From CAZMZW01 sp963802275 (GTDB lineage: Bacteria; Chloroflexota; Anaerolineae; Anaerolineales; Anaerolineaceae): 64,000 bases of DNA. The stretch covers positions 372,001 through 436,000 of the forward strand of contig CAWDIB010000004.1 in the NCBI GenBank assembly GCA_963802275.1. The letters are read 5' to 3'. The notes under the pieces are model-generated. The model did not search any database. It was given only the letters and a program-made list of their open reading frames with translations, and was not told the origin of the DNA. Each line of letters opens with the position of its first letter. Position 1 is the stretch's first letter. Of the stretch, positions 39,199 to 48,765 are shown in pieces. The translations under genes and the position numbers were made by a program.

Positions 39199-40518
39199 AT
39201 GCGAAATTATCCATCCATCGGAATTCAAACGCCTGATTTTCTCATACCAAAACTTGGTGTTGATCTGCAGAAGTGGTCAGTTATCGCCTGCGATCAATTC
39301 ACTTCACAACCGGATTATTGGGAAAAGGTAAAGGCAACTATTGGTGATTCCCCATCATCCCTCAATTTAATCTTACCGGAAGTTTTCCTGGGAAAACCAG
39401 CCGAAAAGGACATCATCACCAGCATTAATCAAAATATGCGGAATTACCTTCAACATGAGGTTTTGGTCCCTTTTGAGGGGATGATTATGGTGGAAAGGAC
39501 AATGAGCCACGGGAATCGGCATGGTTTGATCTTTGCGCTGGACCTTGAAAAATATGATTATCATAAGGATTCCAAATCACTCATCCGTGCCACCGAGGGA
39601 ACCATCCTGGAACGATTACCACCAAGAATGCGCATCAGGGAAGATGCCATCCTTGAGCTTCCCCATATTCTTGTATTGATTGATGATCCCCGGATGGAAA
39701 TCATCGAGCCGTTATGGGAAAAAAGGAAAGCCTATCCGTGCATTTACGATTTTGATTTGATGCTATCAAGTGGACATTTGCAAGGTTACCTCATCAATGA
39801 CATTGCAAGTGAAAAAGACCTGGTTGGCAAATTGGAACGGTTTATCCAACCGGACAATTTCCTAAAGAAATATCAATTAACCGAAGAACAATCCCCGCTT
39901 TTATTTGCAGTAGGCGACGGCAACCACTCACTGGCTACAGCCAAGGCCGTATGGGAGAAAAAGAAAGCAGGGTTGCCATCCAATCATCCTTTGCGGTATG
40001 CGCTGGTGGAAATTGAAAACATCCATGATCCTGGCCTGGTTTTTGAACCCATCCACCGGGTATTGTTTGATTTGAGGCAGGATATCCTAACCGCACTCAG
40101 CGGTTATTTCCTGAATATCGAAATTAACCACTGCAATACTTTTTCTGATCTGAAAAATCAAGTTCAATGCAGTAAACCAGATCATCAAATCATTGGATTA
40201 ATTGAAAATGATTTGTTCAAGGTGATCAGCATCCAGCGCCCCACACATCAACTCGCCACTGGCTCTATTCAATCCTTTCTCGATGATTTCATGGCCAAGA
40301 AAGGCGCGGAAGGAATTGACTATATCCACGACGATGAGGCCATCCTTGCCATCAGCCAGAAAAGCGGGAATGCAGGTTTTTATCTGCCAGCCATGCAGAA
40401 AAGCGAACTTTTCAAGACAGTGATTATGGAAGGGGTGTTGCCAAGGAAAACCTTCTCGATGGGTGAAGCAATTGACAAGCGCTTCTATTTGGAATGCCGT
40501 CAAATACAAGGCATATAA
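39199..40518 (+). CDS. DUF1015 family protein
   Basis: The 439-residue cytoplasmic protein matches the DUF1015 (COG4198) family. VIACDQFTSQPDYW near the N-terminus and AVGDGNHSLATAKAVW near residue 240 are the conserved stretches. The family's function is not established; it often sits near amino-acid or serine metabolism genes. I chose ATG at 39199, after the degV terminator. A longer in-frame start at 39103 would lie inside degV and the terminator. Confidence 0.9.
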   Translation: MRNYPSIGIQTPDFLIPKLGVDLQKWSVIACDQFTSQPDYWEKVKATIGDSPSSLNLILPEVFLGKPAEKDIITSINQNMRNYLQHEVLVPFEGMIMVERTMSHGNRHGLIFALDLEKYDYHKDSKSLIRATEGTILERLPPRMRIREDAILELPHILVLIDDPRMEIIEPLWEKRKAYPCIYDFDLMLSSGHLQGYLINDIASEKDLVGKLERFIQPDNFLKKYQLTEEQSPLLFAVGDGNHSLATAKAVWEKKKAGLPSNHPLRYALVEIENIHDPGLVFEPIHRVLFDLRQDILTALSGYFLNIEINHCNTFSDLKNQVQCSKPDHQIIGLIENDLFKVISIQRPTHQLATGSIQSFLDDFMAKKGAEGIDYIHDDEAILAISQKSGNAGFYLPAMQKSELFKTVIMEGVLPRKTFSMGEAIDKRFYLECRQIQGI

Positions 40519-40526
40519 TCTCTCAA

Positions 40527-41402
40527 GTGAAAATTAAATATTTTTGTCTTCTTTTAATAATGTTGTTTTGTGCCGGTTGTGGTTCACCAGCCACCATCAA
40601 TCCACAAGAATCATCTGAAGATACACCCGCTCTCACGACGACACCCACCCTCGTCCCTTCACCTTTCCCTTCATCATTACCACCTACTGCAACCATTTTC
40701 CCCACCCCCACACCAAAAATCCTTAATAATATTTGCTCACCTTTACAGGGAGAAACCCTAAAAAGTCTGTCCGAGATTATCAGCCAACCCTTTAAAATGC
40801 CACCGCCAGGATCAGATGACCGCACAAAGGGACATATGGGGGTGGATTTTTCCTATTACCGGCGCAATGACCGTATCGGGATTCAAGGCTTACCGGTATT
40901 CTCATCCCTGGAAGGAAAAGTCATTTCGGTATTAAAAAACAAAGAAGTCTATGGTAATGCGGTCATCATTGAAACTCCGCTGGACCAAATCCCGCCCAAT
41001 TGGATAGCTTCGCTGCAATTACCCTCCCCGGTACCAACCGTTGAACCTCCAAGAATAATTCTGACCTGTCCAAAGATCACTCAAGATCCAAACCTCGGAT
41101 TGGATTTATCAAAACGGTCGCTTTATCTACTGTATGCTCATTTGGATCAACCTCCTACATTGGGAATCGGTGATCTGGTAAGTTGCGGACAACAGATCGG
41201 TGCAGTTGGCAATACGGGTTATTCGACCAATCCGCATCTGCACTTTGAGGCAAGGATAGGGCCAACCGGTGCAGTTTTCAACGACATAGACCACTATATT
41301 GCCAGTGCATCAGAAATTGCGAGATATAACTATTGCATCTGGAGGGTAACTAACCTGTTTCAATTGATCGACCCGATGAAAATAATCAACCTCAACCAAT
41401 AG
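40527..41402 (+). CDS. M23 family (LytM) peptidase, probable lipoprotein
   Basis: The GTG start at 40527 gives a signal peptide ending in FCAGC, a weak lipobox, followed by a Thr/Pro/Ser-rich linker of about 40 residues. The peptidase domain has the zinc ligands HMGVDF (H-x3-D) and PHLHFE (HxH), so it should be an active endopeptidase against peptidoglycan cross-links. An insertion separates the two halves of the domain. An upstream in-frame start at 40494 would overlap the DUF1015 gene. Confidence 0.85.
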   Translation: MKIKYFCLLLIMLFCAGCGSPATINPQESSEDTPALTTTPTLVPSPFPSSLPPTATIFPTPTPKILNNICSPLQGETLKSLSEIISQPFKMPPPGSDDRTKGHMGVDFSYYRRNDRIGIQGLPVFSSLEGKVISVLKNKEVYGNAVIIETPLDQIPPNWIASLQLPSPVPTVEPPRIILTCPKITQDPNLGLDLSKRSLYLLYAHLDQPPTLGIGDLVSCGQQIGAVGNTGYSTNPHLHFEARIGPTGAVFNDIDHYIASASEIARYNYCIWRVTNLFQLIDPMKIINLNQ

Positions 41403-41441
41403 TTTTGCCTTTTCCCAGACAATAATCAGCTAAATAAAAAA

Positions 41442-42551
41442 GTGAATCTTTCCTTTCAGATCGAACAAAAAGCCAAAGAACTTGGATTTGGTCTTTTTGG
41501 AATCACCCATCCATCAACAATGGAATATTTTCCCTTATTTGAGAGCTGGCTATCAAAATTAAACTTTGGGGAAATGAAATACCTCGACAGTCAGCTTTCC
41601 AGGAAAATGAGAAATAATCCCAATTTATTGTTGGAAAACTGCAAGTCCATCATTGTGGTGGGTTTGGCATATGATTTTCCAAAAATAAATTTTGATTCCG
41701 CTTGTAAGATTGCTTCGTTTGTCCAGCAGCCCGACTACCACCTGGTCATTCAGCAAAAATTAAAATCCCTCTTGAAATACATTCAAGAGATCACGGATTC
41801 CAATACCAAAGGCCTTGCATGTTGCGACAGCGCACCGCTACTGGAAAAAGAATTAGCCCAACGCGCAGGTCTGGGCAGGATTGGGAAGAACAGTCTATTG
41901 ATTTCCACCGAAATGGGTTCATTTTTTAATTTGGGGGAATTGTTGCTCAACATTGATTTACTTTACTCTCATAAAAAGGAAAATGATCCATGTGGAAACT
42001 GCGAGCTGTGCATTCAGTCCTGCCCGACAAAATGCATTGATTTGGATCGCACCCTGGTTGCCGATCATTGCATTTCTTACCTCACCATAGAGCATAAAGC
42101 CTCTATTCCTATGGAATTGCGCCCATTAATGGATACTTGGGTCTATGGATGTGATATATGCCAGCTTGTCTGCCCCTGGAACCAGAAAACTATAAAAGAA
42201 AAATTGCCAAACCACCAAATAGTCCCAGGAATGTCACACAACAAGAATATTTTTAATAATATTGAGCAATTTCTTTTGGAAAATGCAACATTATTACAAA
42301 GAAGATCCACAAAGAAAAATGTTTTACGAAACTATGCCATATGTTTGGGTAATTCCCATCTGAGGCAGGCCATCCAAGTTTTGGTGCAATTATTTGAAGA
42401 AAAAGAACTTGAAATACGGGCGGCTGCTGCCTGGGCATTGGGAGAAATCAGGGAGAAAGAAAGCAGGGAAGCCTTACAGGGAATACTTATTAGAGAAGAG
42501 CAAAATGAAGTTCGGATTGAAATCGAGCGTGCGTTGCGAAAGCTCGGGTAA
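41442..42551 (+). CDS. queG: epoxyqueuosine reductase
   Basis: This cobalamin and iron-sulfur enzyme performs the last step of queuosine synthesis in tRNA. Two 4Fe-4S sites are visible: CGNCELCIQSCP and CDICQLVCP. The GRIGKNSLLI segment and C-terminal HEAT-like helices (about 300-365) agree with QueG. The start is GTG at 41442. It ends two bases before a convergent gene. queA lies at 56.6-57.7 kb in the same window. Confidence 0.95.
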   Translation: MNLSFQIEQKAKELGFGLFGITHPSTMEYFPLFESWLSKLNFGEMKYLDSQLSRKMRNNPNLLLENCKSIIVVGLAYDFPKINFDSACKIASFVQQPDYHLVIQQKLKSLLKYIQEITDSNTKGLACCDSAPLLEKELAQRAGLGRIGKNSLLISTEMGSFFNLGELLLNIDLLYSHKKENDPCGNCELCIQSCPTKCIDLDRTLVADHCISYLTIEHKASIPMELRPLMDTWVYGCDICQLVCPWNQKTIKEKLPNHQIVPGMSHNKNIFNNIEQFLLENATLLQRRSTKKNVLRNYAICLGNSHLRQAIQVLVQLFEEKELEIRAAAAWALGEIREKESREALQGILIREEQNEVRIEIERALRKLG

Positions 42552-42553
42552 TC

Positions 42554-43888
42554 TTATGGAATCCATTGAGGAGCAGCGGCATTTTCCTCCAGAATAATAA
42601 GGGAACGGTCTTCCAGACGCCACAGGCCGATCTGCGGCAATACATTCGAAACGCCCATTTGTAAACGCTGATAGGCAATCATTTTTCCATCACCACTCCA
42701 GGAAAAGAAGCCGTAAGAATACATTTGATCCAAGGACACACTCACCCTTTGTTGTTTATCTTTCGAAACCAGGATAATTTGTTTGCTTGCGCTGCCGTCT
42801 ATGGGGCGAACACCAATTGCCAACCAGTCACCCTGAGGCCTCCATTGTGGTGAAAAAAATTCGTATGAATCTTCTCTGCCGTCCAAAAAAGAACCGATGG
42901 CACCAGATGATGGGTCATATTGGTATATTTCACCATAAGGAATCCCTCCCCAGTAATTCATCCGGGCAAAAGTGAAGTACTCATTCGTCTTATTCCAACT
43001 ACCTCCCAGTCCTTCACCGGAAGGCAATTTAATGGTGGTTTTCTTATTTAAATCATGAATCCAAATGAAAGAGGAACGTTGATCAAAGAAAGCCAATCTT
43101 TTTTTTCCATTGGTCATATCCATCAGAAACGGGTTAATTTTTTCATCGACACTAAGGATGTATGTTTTCTGTTCTGCAATATCCATTAAGTGGATTTCAT
43201 TTGTCCATTGATTATTATCTGCAACAGCTGTTAGAGTATTCTTAATGAAGGCAATGGTCTTTTCATCCCCTGCGAATTTAACATCTGTACAGAAATTCTT
43301 TCCGCAATCAATTAACCTTCTGGGGGATTTACCCTGCCTATCCATCAACCAGATATCAGAACCACCCTCCCTATTTTTGGATGAATAGACGATCCATTTT
43401 CCATCTGGCGATGGATTGAACCCAAGCACCTGCCCCTCAGTTCGGCTGAGTTGCGTTTGAATTCGATCATCAAGGCAATAACGCCAGATCTCAGGAGATT
43501 GGGTCACTGGAGCAAGATATAAAAGACACGCAGGGTTTGTTCTAAAATTCCAGGAAAAATTGGTTTTTCCTTGCATGCTTTCTTTACGGATGTCTCTGAC
43601 CGTCAAGGTTAACTTGTATTCCTGATCAGGCTGGAAAGAAGTTTTCGGACAAATCTCCAGCGAATCCTCCTTGTAGATGAGATGCAATTCAACATACGGA
43701 GTGATGGTAATTGTGCTGGTCATCGGATCAAAAATATCCGGCTGATTGGATTTGAGGATGATCGGACCCCGAATTCCGATGTCCTGACCAATTCCAGCAA
43801 AGACCACCAGTTGATCAGCCGAAGATCGGCAGCCAGCATTCAAAATAAATGGAATTAACACCAGCAATATAAGAAACGCTTTTTTCAT
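42554..43888 (-). CDS. TolB-like beta-propeller lipoprotein
   Basis: The signal peptide ends with the lipobox LNAGC. An Ig-like domain (about 40-140, like Big_5) precedes a WD40-like PD40 propeller with repeated SPDGKWIVYSS, DIWLMD and WSGDGKMIAYQ patterns. It is probably an extracellular binding protein, but no partner can be named. It lies downstream of the LysM gene, with a hairpin between them, and converges with queG. Confidence 0.8.
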   Translation of the reverse strand: MKKAFLILLVLIPFILNAGCRSSADQLVVFAGIGQDIGIRGPIILKSNQPDIFDPMTSTITITPYVELHLIYKEDSLEICPKTSFQPDQEYKLTLTVRDIRKESMQGKTNFSWNFRTNPACLLYLAPVTQSPEIWRYCLDDRIQTQLSRTEGQVLGFNPSPDGKWIVYSSKNREGGSDIWLMDRQGKSPRRLIDCGKNFCTDVKFAGDEKTIAFIKNTLTAVADNNQWTNEIHLMDIAEQKTYILSVDEKINPFLMDMTNGKKRLAFFDQRSSFIWIHDLNKKTTIKLPSGEGLGGSWNKTNEYFTFARMNYWGGIPYGEIYQYDPSSGAIGSFLDGREDSYEFFSPQWRPQGDWLAIGVRPIDGSASKQIILVSKDKQQRVSVSLDQMYSYGFFSWSGDGKMIAYQRLQMGVSNVLPQIGLWRLEDRSLIILEENAAAPQWIP

Positions 43889-43909
43889 CAGGATTCTTTT
43901 AGAAAGATG

Positions 43910-43937
43910 ATGAATCCTGCAGCAAAGCAGGATTCAT
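43910..43937 (-). terminator. hairpin between LysM gene and propeller gene
   Basis: TGAATCCTGC and GCAGGATTCA form a perfect 10-bp stem (11 with flanking A/T) over a six-base loop. On the minus strand it follows the LysM gene by 14 bases, but the T tract is poor. It may terminate or protect the 3' end of that transcript. Confidence 0.6.
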
Positions 43938-43950
43938 TACTATATTCTTC

Positions 43951-44643
43951 TTAACCCGTGCGGGTACTGGTTGGAGCAAAAGTGGGGGTGGGAGTCACCA
44001 GGTTTACCCGGACATCCAAAACGATTCCAATGGGAATATTATTGGCATCAGTGAATTTGTTCTTGTTCAACGCCAGGATATCCGCCAGGGTGGAGTTGAA
44101 TTTGCTCGCGATGGATTGCAAGGTATCTCCGCTCTGGACTGTGTATTTAATTCGGGTTCCCCTGGCCATGTCCACCGGATTGATCGGTGTTTGGGTAGGC
44201 ATTATCTGCCCGGGCGCTGGGATCAGGATTTTCATGCCTGGAAAGATCGGACAAGTACCATTGGAAAAACTATTGATCGCCAGCAGCACTTCCAAATCGG
44301 CTTTGAATTTAACAGCTAAATCCCAACAAAAATCATCCTGTTTCACTTCATATTCAAATGGACCTGAAGGGGTGGGCGTTATGGGAGGTGTTTCAGTTGG
44401 TTCCGGGGTTGGCGGTAAAGAGGGAGTTGGGGAAATGACCGGCGTAGGAACAGTTGTAAGCGTTGGGGTCGTTTTACCTGCAAATAGATTGAATGAAAAT
44501 CCCCCGCCATCAAGCCAAAGGACCAGGATGACAATACCGATCACCACCAGCAGTAATGCCAGTATGCTGATAAAGATCGGAAGAAATTGCTGCCGCCGAT
44601 TGAATTGGTTGATGGTTTTTTGTGGGGTGGTTTTATTCCACAT
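43951..44643 (-). CDS. membrane-anchored double-LysM protein
   Basis: A cytoplasmic tail of about 20 residues and one helix (about 21-46) precede a Thr/Pro-rich linker (about 57-95). Two LysM repeats follow: one around EVKQDDFCWDLAVKF, the other around YTVQSGDTLQSIASKF. A short Thr/Pro tail ends the protein. LysM repeats bind N-acetylglucosamine polymers such as peptidoglycan, so it probably tethers to the wall. The FtsB-like gene lies 61 bases upstream. No catalytic domain is present. Confidence 0.88.
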   Translation of the reverse strand: MWNKTTPQKTINQFNRRQQFLPIFISILALLLVVIGIVILVLWLDGGGFSFNLFAGKTTPTLTTVPTPVISPTPSLPPTPEPTETPPITPTPSGPFEYEVKQDDFCWDLAVKFKADLEVLLAINSFSNGTCPIFPGMKILIPAPGQIMPTQTPINPVDMARGTRIKYTVQSGDTLQSIASKFNSTLADILALNKNKFTDANNIPIGIVLDVRVNLVTPTPTFAPTSTRTG

Positions 44644-44704
44644 TTTTCCTCATGCTTTCAGTGAATAAACTGATTCTTTGTAGCAATTGTACCCAAGTTT
44701 GAAA

Positions 44705-45082
44705 TCATTTCGCGAAGAAAAGATCCCACCAAATTTGCCAGTTTTCGAGGTGGATTGCAGTGGGTGTGGTGCTGAAACCCGGCACAATCGGTGAGCCAGA
44801 GGGCTGTAATGGAACAATTACATAATCTCCCGGTTGGGCCATATGGCCCTGATCTCGTGCCCAGGCCTCAACGGCAATATCCGAAGTGGCGATGGCTATC
44901 TGGGTACTTAAAGCCAGATCTGTTTTTTTCAAGGAAGATACGCGGGTTTGCATGGATGCTTTCTGGTCAGCCAGGTGAAATAATTCTGACAAACGGGTAT
45001 TCAATCCCAAAAGCATTAAAAAGAACATCACAATTAATACAATGATGATGAATTGTTTTTTATCAAAACCGATCTTGATCAT
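44705..45082 (-). CDS. FtsB/DivIC-like septum formation initiator
   Basis: The 125-residue bitopic protein has a short basic N-terminus, one helix (about 10-27) and a coiled coil (about 28-60). A small domain with WARDQGHMAQPGDYVIV follows, resembling the end of septum formation initiator proteins. It would act in the divisome with FtsL-like partners. tRNA-Leu is upstream and the LysM gene downstream. Confidence 0.85.
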   Translation of the reverse strand: MIKIGFDKKQFIIIVLIVMFFLMLLGLNTRLSELFHLADQKASMQTRVSSLKKTDLALSTQIAIATSDIAVEAWARDQGHMAQPGDYVIVPLQPSGSPIVPGFSTTPTAIHLENWQIWWDLFFAK

Positions 45083-45131
45083 TTTCGATCACTTCAATGA
45101 CAAGCTCATTCTACTATATCCTTCTTAAAAT

Positions 45132-45155
45132 AAAAAACCCTGCTTTGACAGGGTT
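45132..45155 (-). terminator. terminator of tRNA-Leu
   Basis: On the minus strand AACCCTG pairs with CAGGGTT over a six-base loop and is followed by T residues. It lies three bases past the tRNA 3' end. Confidence 0.85.
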
Positions 45156-45157
45156 AA

Positions 45158-45242
<85 letters not shown>

Positions 45243-45253
45243 AACTACGAAGA

Positions 45254-45281
45254 ATTCTATCAAAATAAATCGTTTTGTCAA
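45254..45281 (-). promoter_or_regulatory. promoter of tRNA-Leu
   Basis: On the minus strand TTGACA and TAGAAT are separated by 16 bases. The expected start is about five bases before the tRNA 5' end. Confidence 0.75.
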
Positions 45282-45335
45282 TCAAAAGATAATGGCTAAT
45301 ATTTGCTTTTTCCCAGAACACCCGGTAATTCAACA

Positions 45336-45344
45336 TGCTATAAT
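45336..45344 (+). promoter_or_regulatory. extended -10 promoter for the 45.4-kb membrane protein
   Basis: TGCTATAAT is a perfect TGnTATAAT element 23 bases before the ATG at 45367. It argues for that start over the upstream in-frame start at 45292. Confidence 0.65.
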
Positions 45345-45366
45345 CCCTTTGAATCGAGAAATAATT

Positions 45367-46779
45367 ATGTTAATCAACGGAACCACTTTTCCTTTTTTCG
45401 CCGATCCCAGCATCAATGTTGCTTTGCAACTATTGGTTCTCTTAACCATAATTATCTCAACTGTCTTCTTCCATCAGCAGAAAAAGAAATTGGAAAATGA
45501 AAACGGAAAAAAAATTTCACGATTTTTAGCCGGAAATCTGGTCTTTCAGATTTTTATTACCATTATTGTGGTCAGTAACTCGCTCACTGATCCAACTTCT
45601 CTGAATTCATACTATTCCGCCATTCCATTCTTATTAAATATTTCCCTTTGTTCATTTGTCTGGGTTTGGTCTTTTCCAGACCATTCCTTTAAAAATGATT
45701 TGCCACTTGCCATCTACATATTTATGGCATTTGTCCTTTTCATCCTCAATTTATCATTTCGTTATATCATACAAGTCAGTAATTTTAATTTCAGCTACTT
45801 ATTGTTAACCCTACTGACATTTATTTCCATTCTTTTTATTTTGGCAGGGCTGTTGGTAATATTGTTCAAACATCGAAACAATTGGTGGGCAGGCATTCTG
45901 TTTTCTTTGTTTTCGATCGTTGGATTAAGCAGTTTTTTCTTCAACCCAACCCCGCCAGCGAATCTTTCTTCTTTGTTGCTTTTTGAGTTGACCGCGTACC
46001 TTTTCTTGCCATTCCTGTCAGGATCACTTCCTCATAAAATCCGCCCTGAAATAAATTCGGTTCAACCGATCAATGAAGAAATGCTTATTACCTGGCTAAA
46101 GGTGATTCAAACTCAAGGCAAAACCGACATTGCCAGTGATTTTCTCAATGCCATCCGTTTAACCTTTTACGCTGATGATGCAATTCTAGCAAGTTCTTCA
46201 AAGATGAAACAATCACCTGAGATTATTGCGATGATCGGTGATGATCTCAAGCATTCTCATCTTCAAAAAAAAGAGGTGCCCCTTTCCCTTTTTGAATCCT
46301 GGTTCAAAAAAGAAAAAAAAGGGTTTATCCTCAATAAGAGTGATTCTTTCCCAGCAGAAGTGGATTCATTCCTAAAAACAGCCGGATTTGAGAAACCTAT
46401 CAGTTTGCTCTTTTATCTGATTCCGCCATCCACTAATTCGGATAAGCAATTTGCCCTTTTGTTTTTATCCAAGAAATCCCATTGGAATGAGCAACATTTG
46501 CGTTGTCTGGAAACTGGTAAAAGCGAATTATTTCCGGTTCTACAAAACATGGATGTTGAAAAAAGGTCCGAAAATGGTGCTCAAAATGACCTATTAGGGA
46601 TAAAGGATATTTCCTCCTTAATTCATCAATCAAAAAACCATACCAACCGATTAAAAGAATCCGATTCAGAAAAAATCAGCCGGCTCGAATCAGAGTTGAA
46701 ATTGGCATTGGAAGAATATGACCGCGTTCTAAAATTGCTTGAAGAGAATATGAAGAAATCTTCGGCAAATTGGAAATAA
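45367..46779 (+). CDS. multi-helix membrane protein with cytoplasmic coiled-coil tail, unknown function
   Basis: I do not recognise this 470-residue protein. About seven hydrophobic helices fill residues 10-240. A soluble region (about 250-400) follows, which could be GAF-like from its alternating pattern. A Lys/Glu-rich coiled coil covers the last 45 residues. The layout resembles a membrane sensor input without an output kinase or cyclase domain. It starts at 45367, after an extended -10. An LCP gene follows after 14 bases. Confidence 0.75.
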   Translation: MLINGTTFPFFADPSINVALQLLVLLTIIISTVFFHQQKKKLENENGKKISRFLAGNLVFQIFITIIVVSNSLTDPTSLNSYYSAIPFLLNISLCSFVWVWSFPDHSFKNDLPLAIYIFMAFVLFILNLSFRYIIQVSNFNFSYLLLTLLTFISILFILAGLLVILFKHRNNWWAGILFSLFSIVGLSSFFFNPTPPANLSSLLLFELTAYLFLPFLSGSLPHKIRPEINSVQPINEEMLITWLKVIQTQGKTDIASDFLNAIRLTFYADDAILASSSKMKQSPEIIAMIGDDLKHSHLQKKEVPLSLFESWFKKEKKGFILNKSDSFPAEVDSFLKTAGFEKPISLLFYLIPPSTNSDKQFALLFLSKKSHWNEQHLRCLETGKSELFPVLQNMDVEKRSENGAQNDLLGIKDISSLIHQSKNHTNRLKESDSEKISRLESELKLALEEYDRVLKLLEENMKKSSANWK

Positions 46780-46793
46780 ATTTCTAGCTCGTT

Positions 46794-47795
46794 ATGAAAA
46801 AGACCTCCACAGTTGTCATTTTTCTGATTGTTTTAATTTTCATTTTATTCTTCATTTTCCAAAGCATTGGTTCTTTCGGCTTTTCCAACCGCGATATCCG
46901 TTTTTTAACAGACGCGAACAGCGAGGTTGAACCCACCCCATTTCAACCGTTTTACCCAACCGTCACGCCAACATCCTCCGGGTATATTGTTAAGAATGCA
47001 ATGGTTCCCAGTGCCGGATACCAGGCACCATCCGGGCAAATAAATATTCTTATCCTGGGGTCAGATTACCGCCCAAATCAGGGTTTTCGGACGGATGTAA
47101 ATTTGCTGATTTCTGTTTTTACCAAAGAAAACAAGGTCAGTTTGCTCTCTTTTCCCAGGGACCTGTATGTAGAGATCCCCGGATATGGTCAAGATCGGAT
47201 CAATACTGTGCAAGCCAAAGGCGGCTTTCCACTGGTAAGGACAGTTTTTGAACATAACTTCGGCATTCACCTGGATCATTACATCCTCACCAATTTCAGC
47301 GGATTTCAAGGCATCATCGACATTTTAGGCGGTATTGATATTAACGCTGCCAAAAAAACCGCCGATCGGTGTGACCTGCCCTACCGTCATGGGGGTTACT
47401 GCTCGATAGGACCTGGTTCTTATCATCTGGATGGAGCGTTAGCCCTCTGGTACGTCCGTTCGAGATACACCAGCAGCGATATTGACCGAATGAGGAGAGC
47501 ACAGGAAGTGATGGAAGGGATTTTCAATAAATTGATGAGTTGGAATGCAGTCTCACGCGCAACTGAACTATACCAACTGTTTAAAAATAATATTGAAACA
47601 AATCTCACCATCAGCGATGTCATCTCCCTTCTACCGGTTGCCTCCGCCATTCAAGCTGATTCTACCCGGGTAAGAAAGTTCACCATTGACTTGAATCATG
47701 CCAAAGCCACTATTTCAAAGAATGGCGCTTACTTGCTAATACCGGATTACAACGCAATCTGGCAAACAGTGTTTCAGGCAGTTTACACCCCCTGA
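46794..47795 (+). CDS. LytR-CpsA-Psr (LCP) family cell-wall glycopolymer ligase
   Basis: An N-terminal helix (about 7-27) anchors the protein. The LCP domain includes LILGSDYRPNQGFRTDVNLL, SFPRDLYVEIPGYGQDRIN and YVRSRYTSSDIDRMRR, which hold the Arg and Asp residues that bind the polyprenyl pyrophosphate head group. LCP enzymes attach anionic or other glycopolymers to peptidoglycan outside the cell. It may ligate a polymer made by the glycosyltransferase cluster, though the two loci are far apart. Confidence 0.93.
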   Translation: MKKTSTVVIFLIVLIFILFFIFQSIGSFGFSNRDIRFLTDANSEVEPTPFQPFYPTVTPTSSGYIVKNAMVPSAGYQAPSGQINILILGSDYRPNQGFRTDVNLLISVFTKENKVSLLSFPRDLYVEIPGYGQDRINTVQAKGGFPLVRTVFEHNFGIHLDHYILTNFSGFQGIIDILGGIDINAAKKTADRCDLPYRHGGYCSIGPGSYHLDGALALWYVRSRYTSSDIDRMRRAQEVMEGIFNKLMSWNAVSRATELYQLFKNNIETNLTISDVISLLPVASAIQADSTRVRKFTIDLNHAKATISKNGAYLLIPDYNAIWQTVFQAVYTP

Positions 47796-47824
47796 TTGAC
47801 TTTAAGTCGAAAATCGGATATGAT
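47796..47824 (+). promoter_or_regulatory. sigma-70-type promoter of the recombinase-like gene
   Basis: TTGACT and TATGAT are separated by exactly 17 bases. The element starts one base after the LCP stop codon, so the next gene has its own promoter. Confidence 0.75.
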
Positions 47825-47856
47825 TTTGTCTATACGCAATCCAAATGGAGGTTTGG

Positions 47857-48762
47857 ATGGTGAATCAATCATCATTTGATCTTAGTATCAATGGGCAAAG
47901 CACACTCATGCCAGCCATCCTTGCATGGGAAGTCTACCTCAGGGATCAGAACAAATCGCTCTTTACCATCAGGTCTTTCATAGGCGATTTACACCTGTTA
48001 ACCGCTTTTTTGCCATTGGATAAGACAATCTCAGAAATCACCACCAGCGATTTAAACCGCTTCCTTGAATGGGTCAAGGAAGGGCGCGGGAGAAAAATTC
48101 CCTGCAGCCCCAAGAGTTTTTCACGAAGGATCACTTCCATTAAATCATTTTTCCGCTGGTTGAATAGATATGCGGCCATCAGCGTTGACCCGGCAGAGCC
48201 CATTCTTCAATATTCCGTGATCTCCCCCCTACCAGAGGTTTTAAGCCCGCTTGAAGAAAAGATGGTCCTTGATGCTGCCCTTAAAATGCAAACAGGGGAA
48301 AAGCCGGATTTGCGCCCCTACCTACTTTTAAAACTTCTCCTCGAAACCGGGATAAAGAAAAGTGAATGCCTGAACCTCTCGGTAAACCATATCAATTCAG
48401 AAGCCAAGGAATCATATCTGTTTATCCGCTACCCAGATGCCAAGGACCGTAACAAGGAAAGAAAAGTCAACATCAGCCAAGAATGGCTGCTAGTTCTGAA
48501 AAATTTTCTTGAGAAAAATCCTGATTCCGACTCTCTCTTTCCTTGGTCTCCGCGGCGGCTGGAGTATTTGTTAGAAGATATCGGCAATGAAGCGGGAATT
48601 CACAAACATCTCTCCTTTTCAATGTGTCGCTGGACAAGCGCAATGAATGACTTTAAGAGGGGTGTAGATCATGAGGCCGTCCGTCAAAAGATGGGCGTAT
48701 CCAAAATCCAATGGCGGGAATTACGAATGAAACTTGAACAATTAATTTCGCAAGTGAATTAA
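47857..48762 (+). CDS. tyrosine recombinase-like protein lacking catalytic residues
   Basis: The fold is that of XerC/D. An N-terminal SAM-like core-binding domain (about 20-105) is followed by a catalytic-type domain. Box I reads TGIKKSE where active enzymes have TGLRxSE, so Arg is replaced by Lys. The beta-strand Lys region (AKDRNKERKVNI) remains. Box II keeps only its Arg (SMCRWT in place of HxLRHT), and the last 60 residues contain no tyrosine at all, so the nucleophile is missing. It is probably a DNA-binding protein without recombinase activity. GGAGG lies five bases before ATG 47857. Confidence 0.8.
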   Translation: MVNQSSFDLSINGQSTLMPAILAWEVYLRDQNKSLFTIRSFIGDLHLLTAFLPLDKTISEITTSDLNRFLEWVKEGRGRKIPCSPKSFSRRITSIKSFFRWLNRYAAISVDPAEPILQYSVISPLPEVLSPLEEKMVLDAALKMQTGEKPDLRPYLLLKLLLETGIKKSECLNLSVNHINSEAKESYLFIRYPDAKDRNKERKVNISQEWLLVLKNFLEKNPDSDSLFPWSPRRLEYLLEDIGNEAGIHKHLSFSMCRWTSAMNDFKRGVDHEAVRQKMGVSKIQWRELRMKLEQLISQVN

Positions 48763-48765
48763 GTA

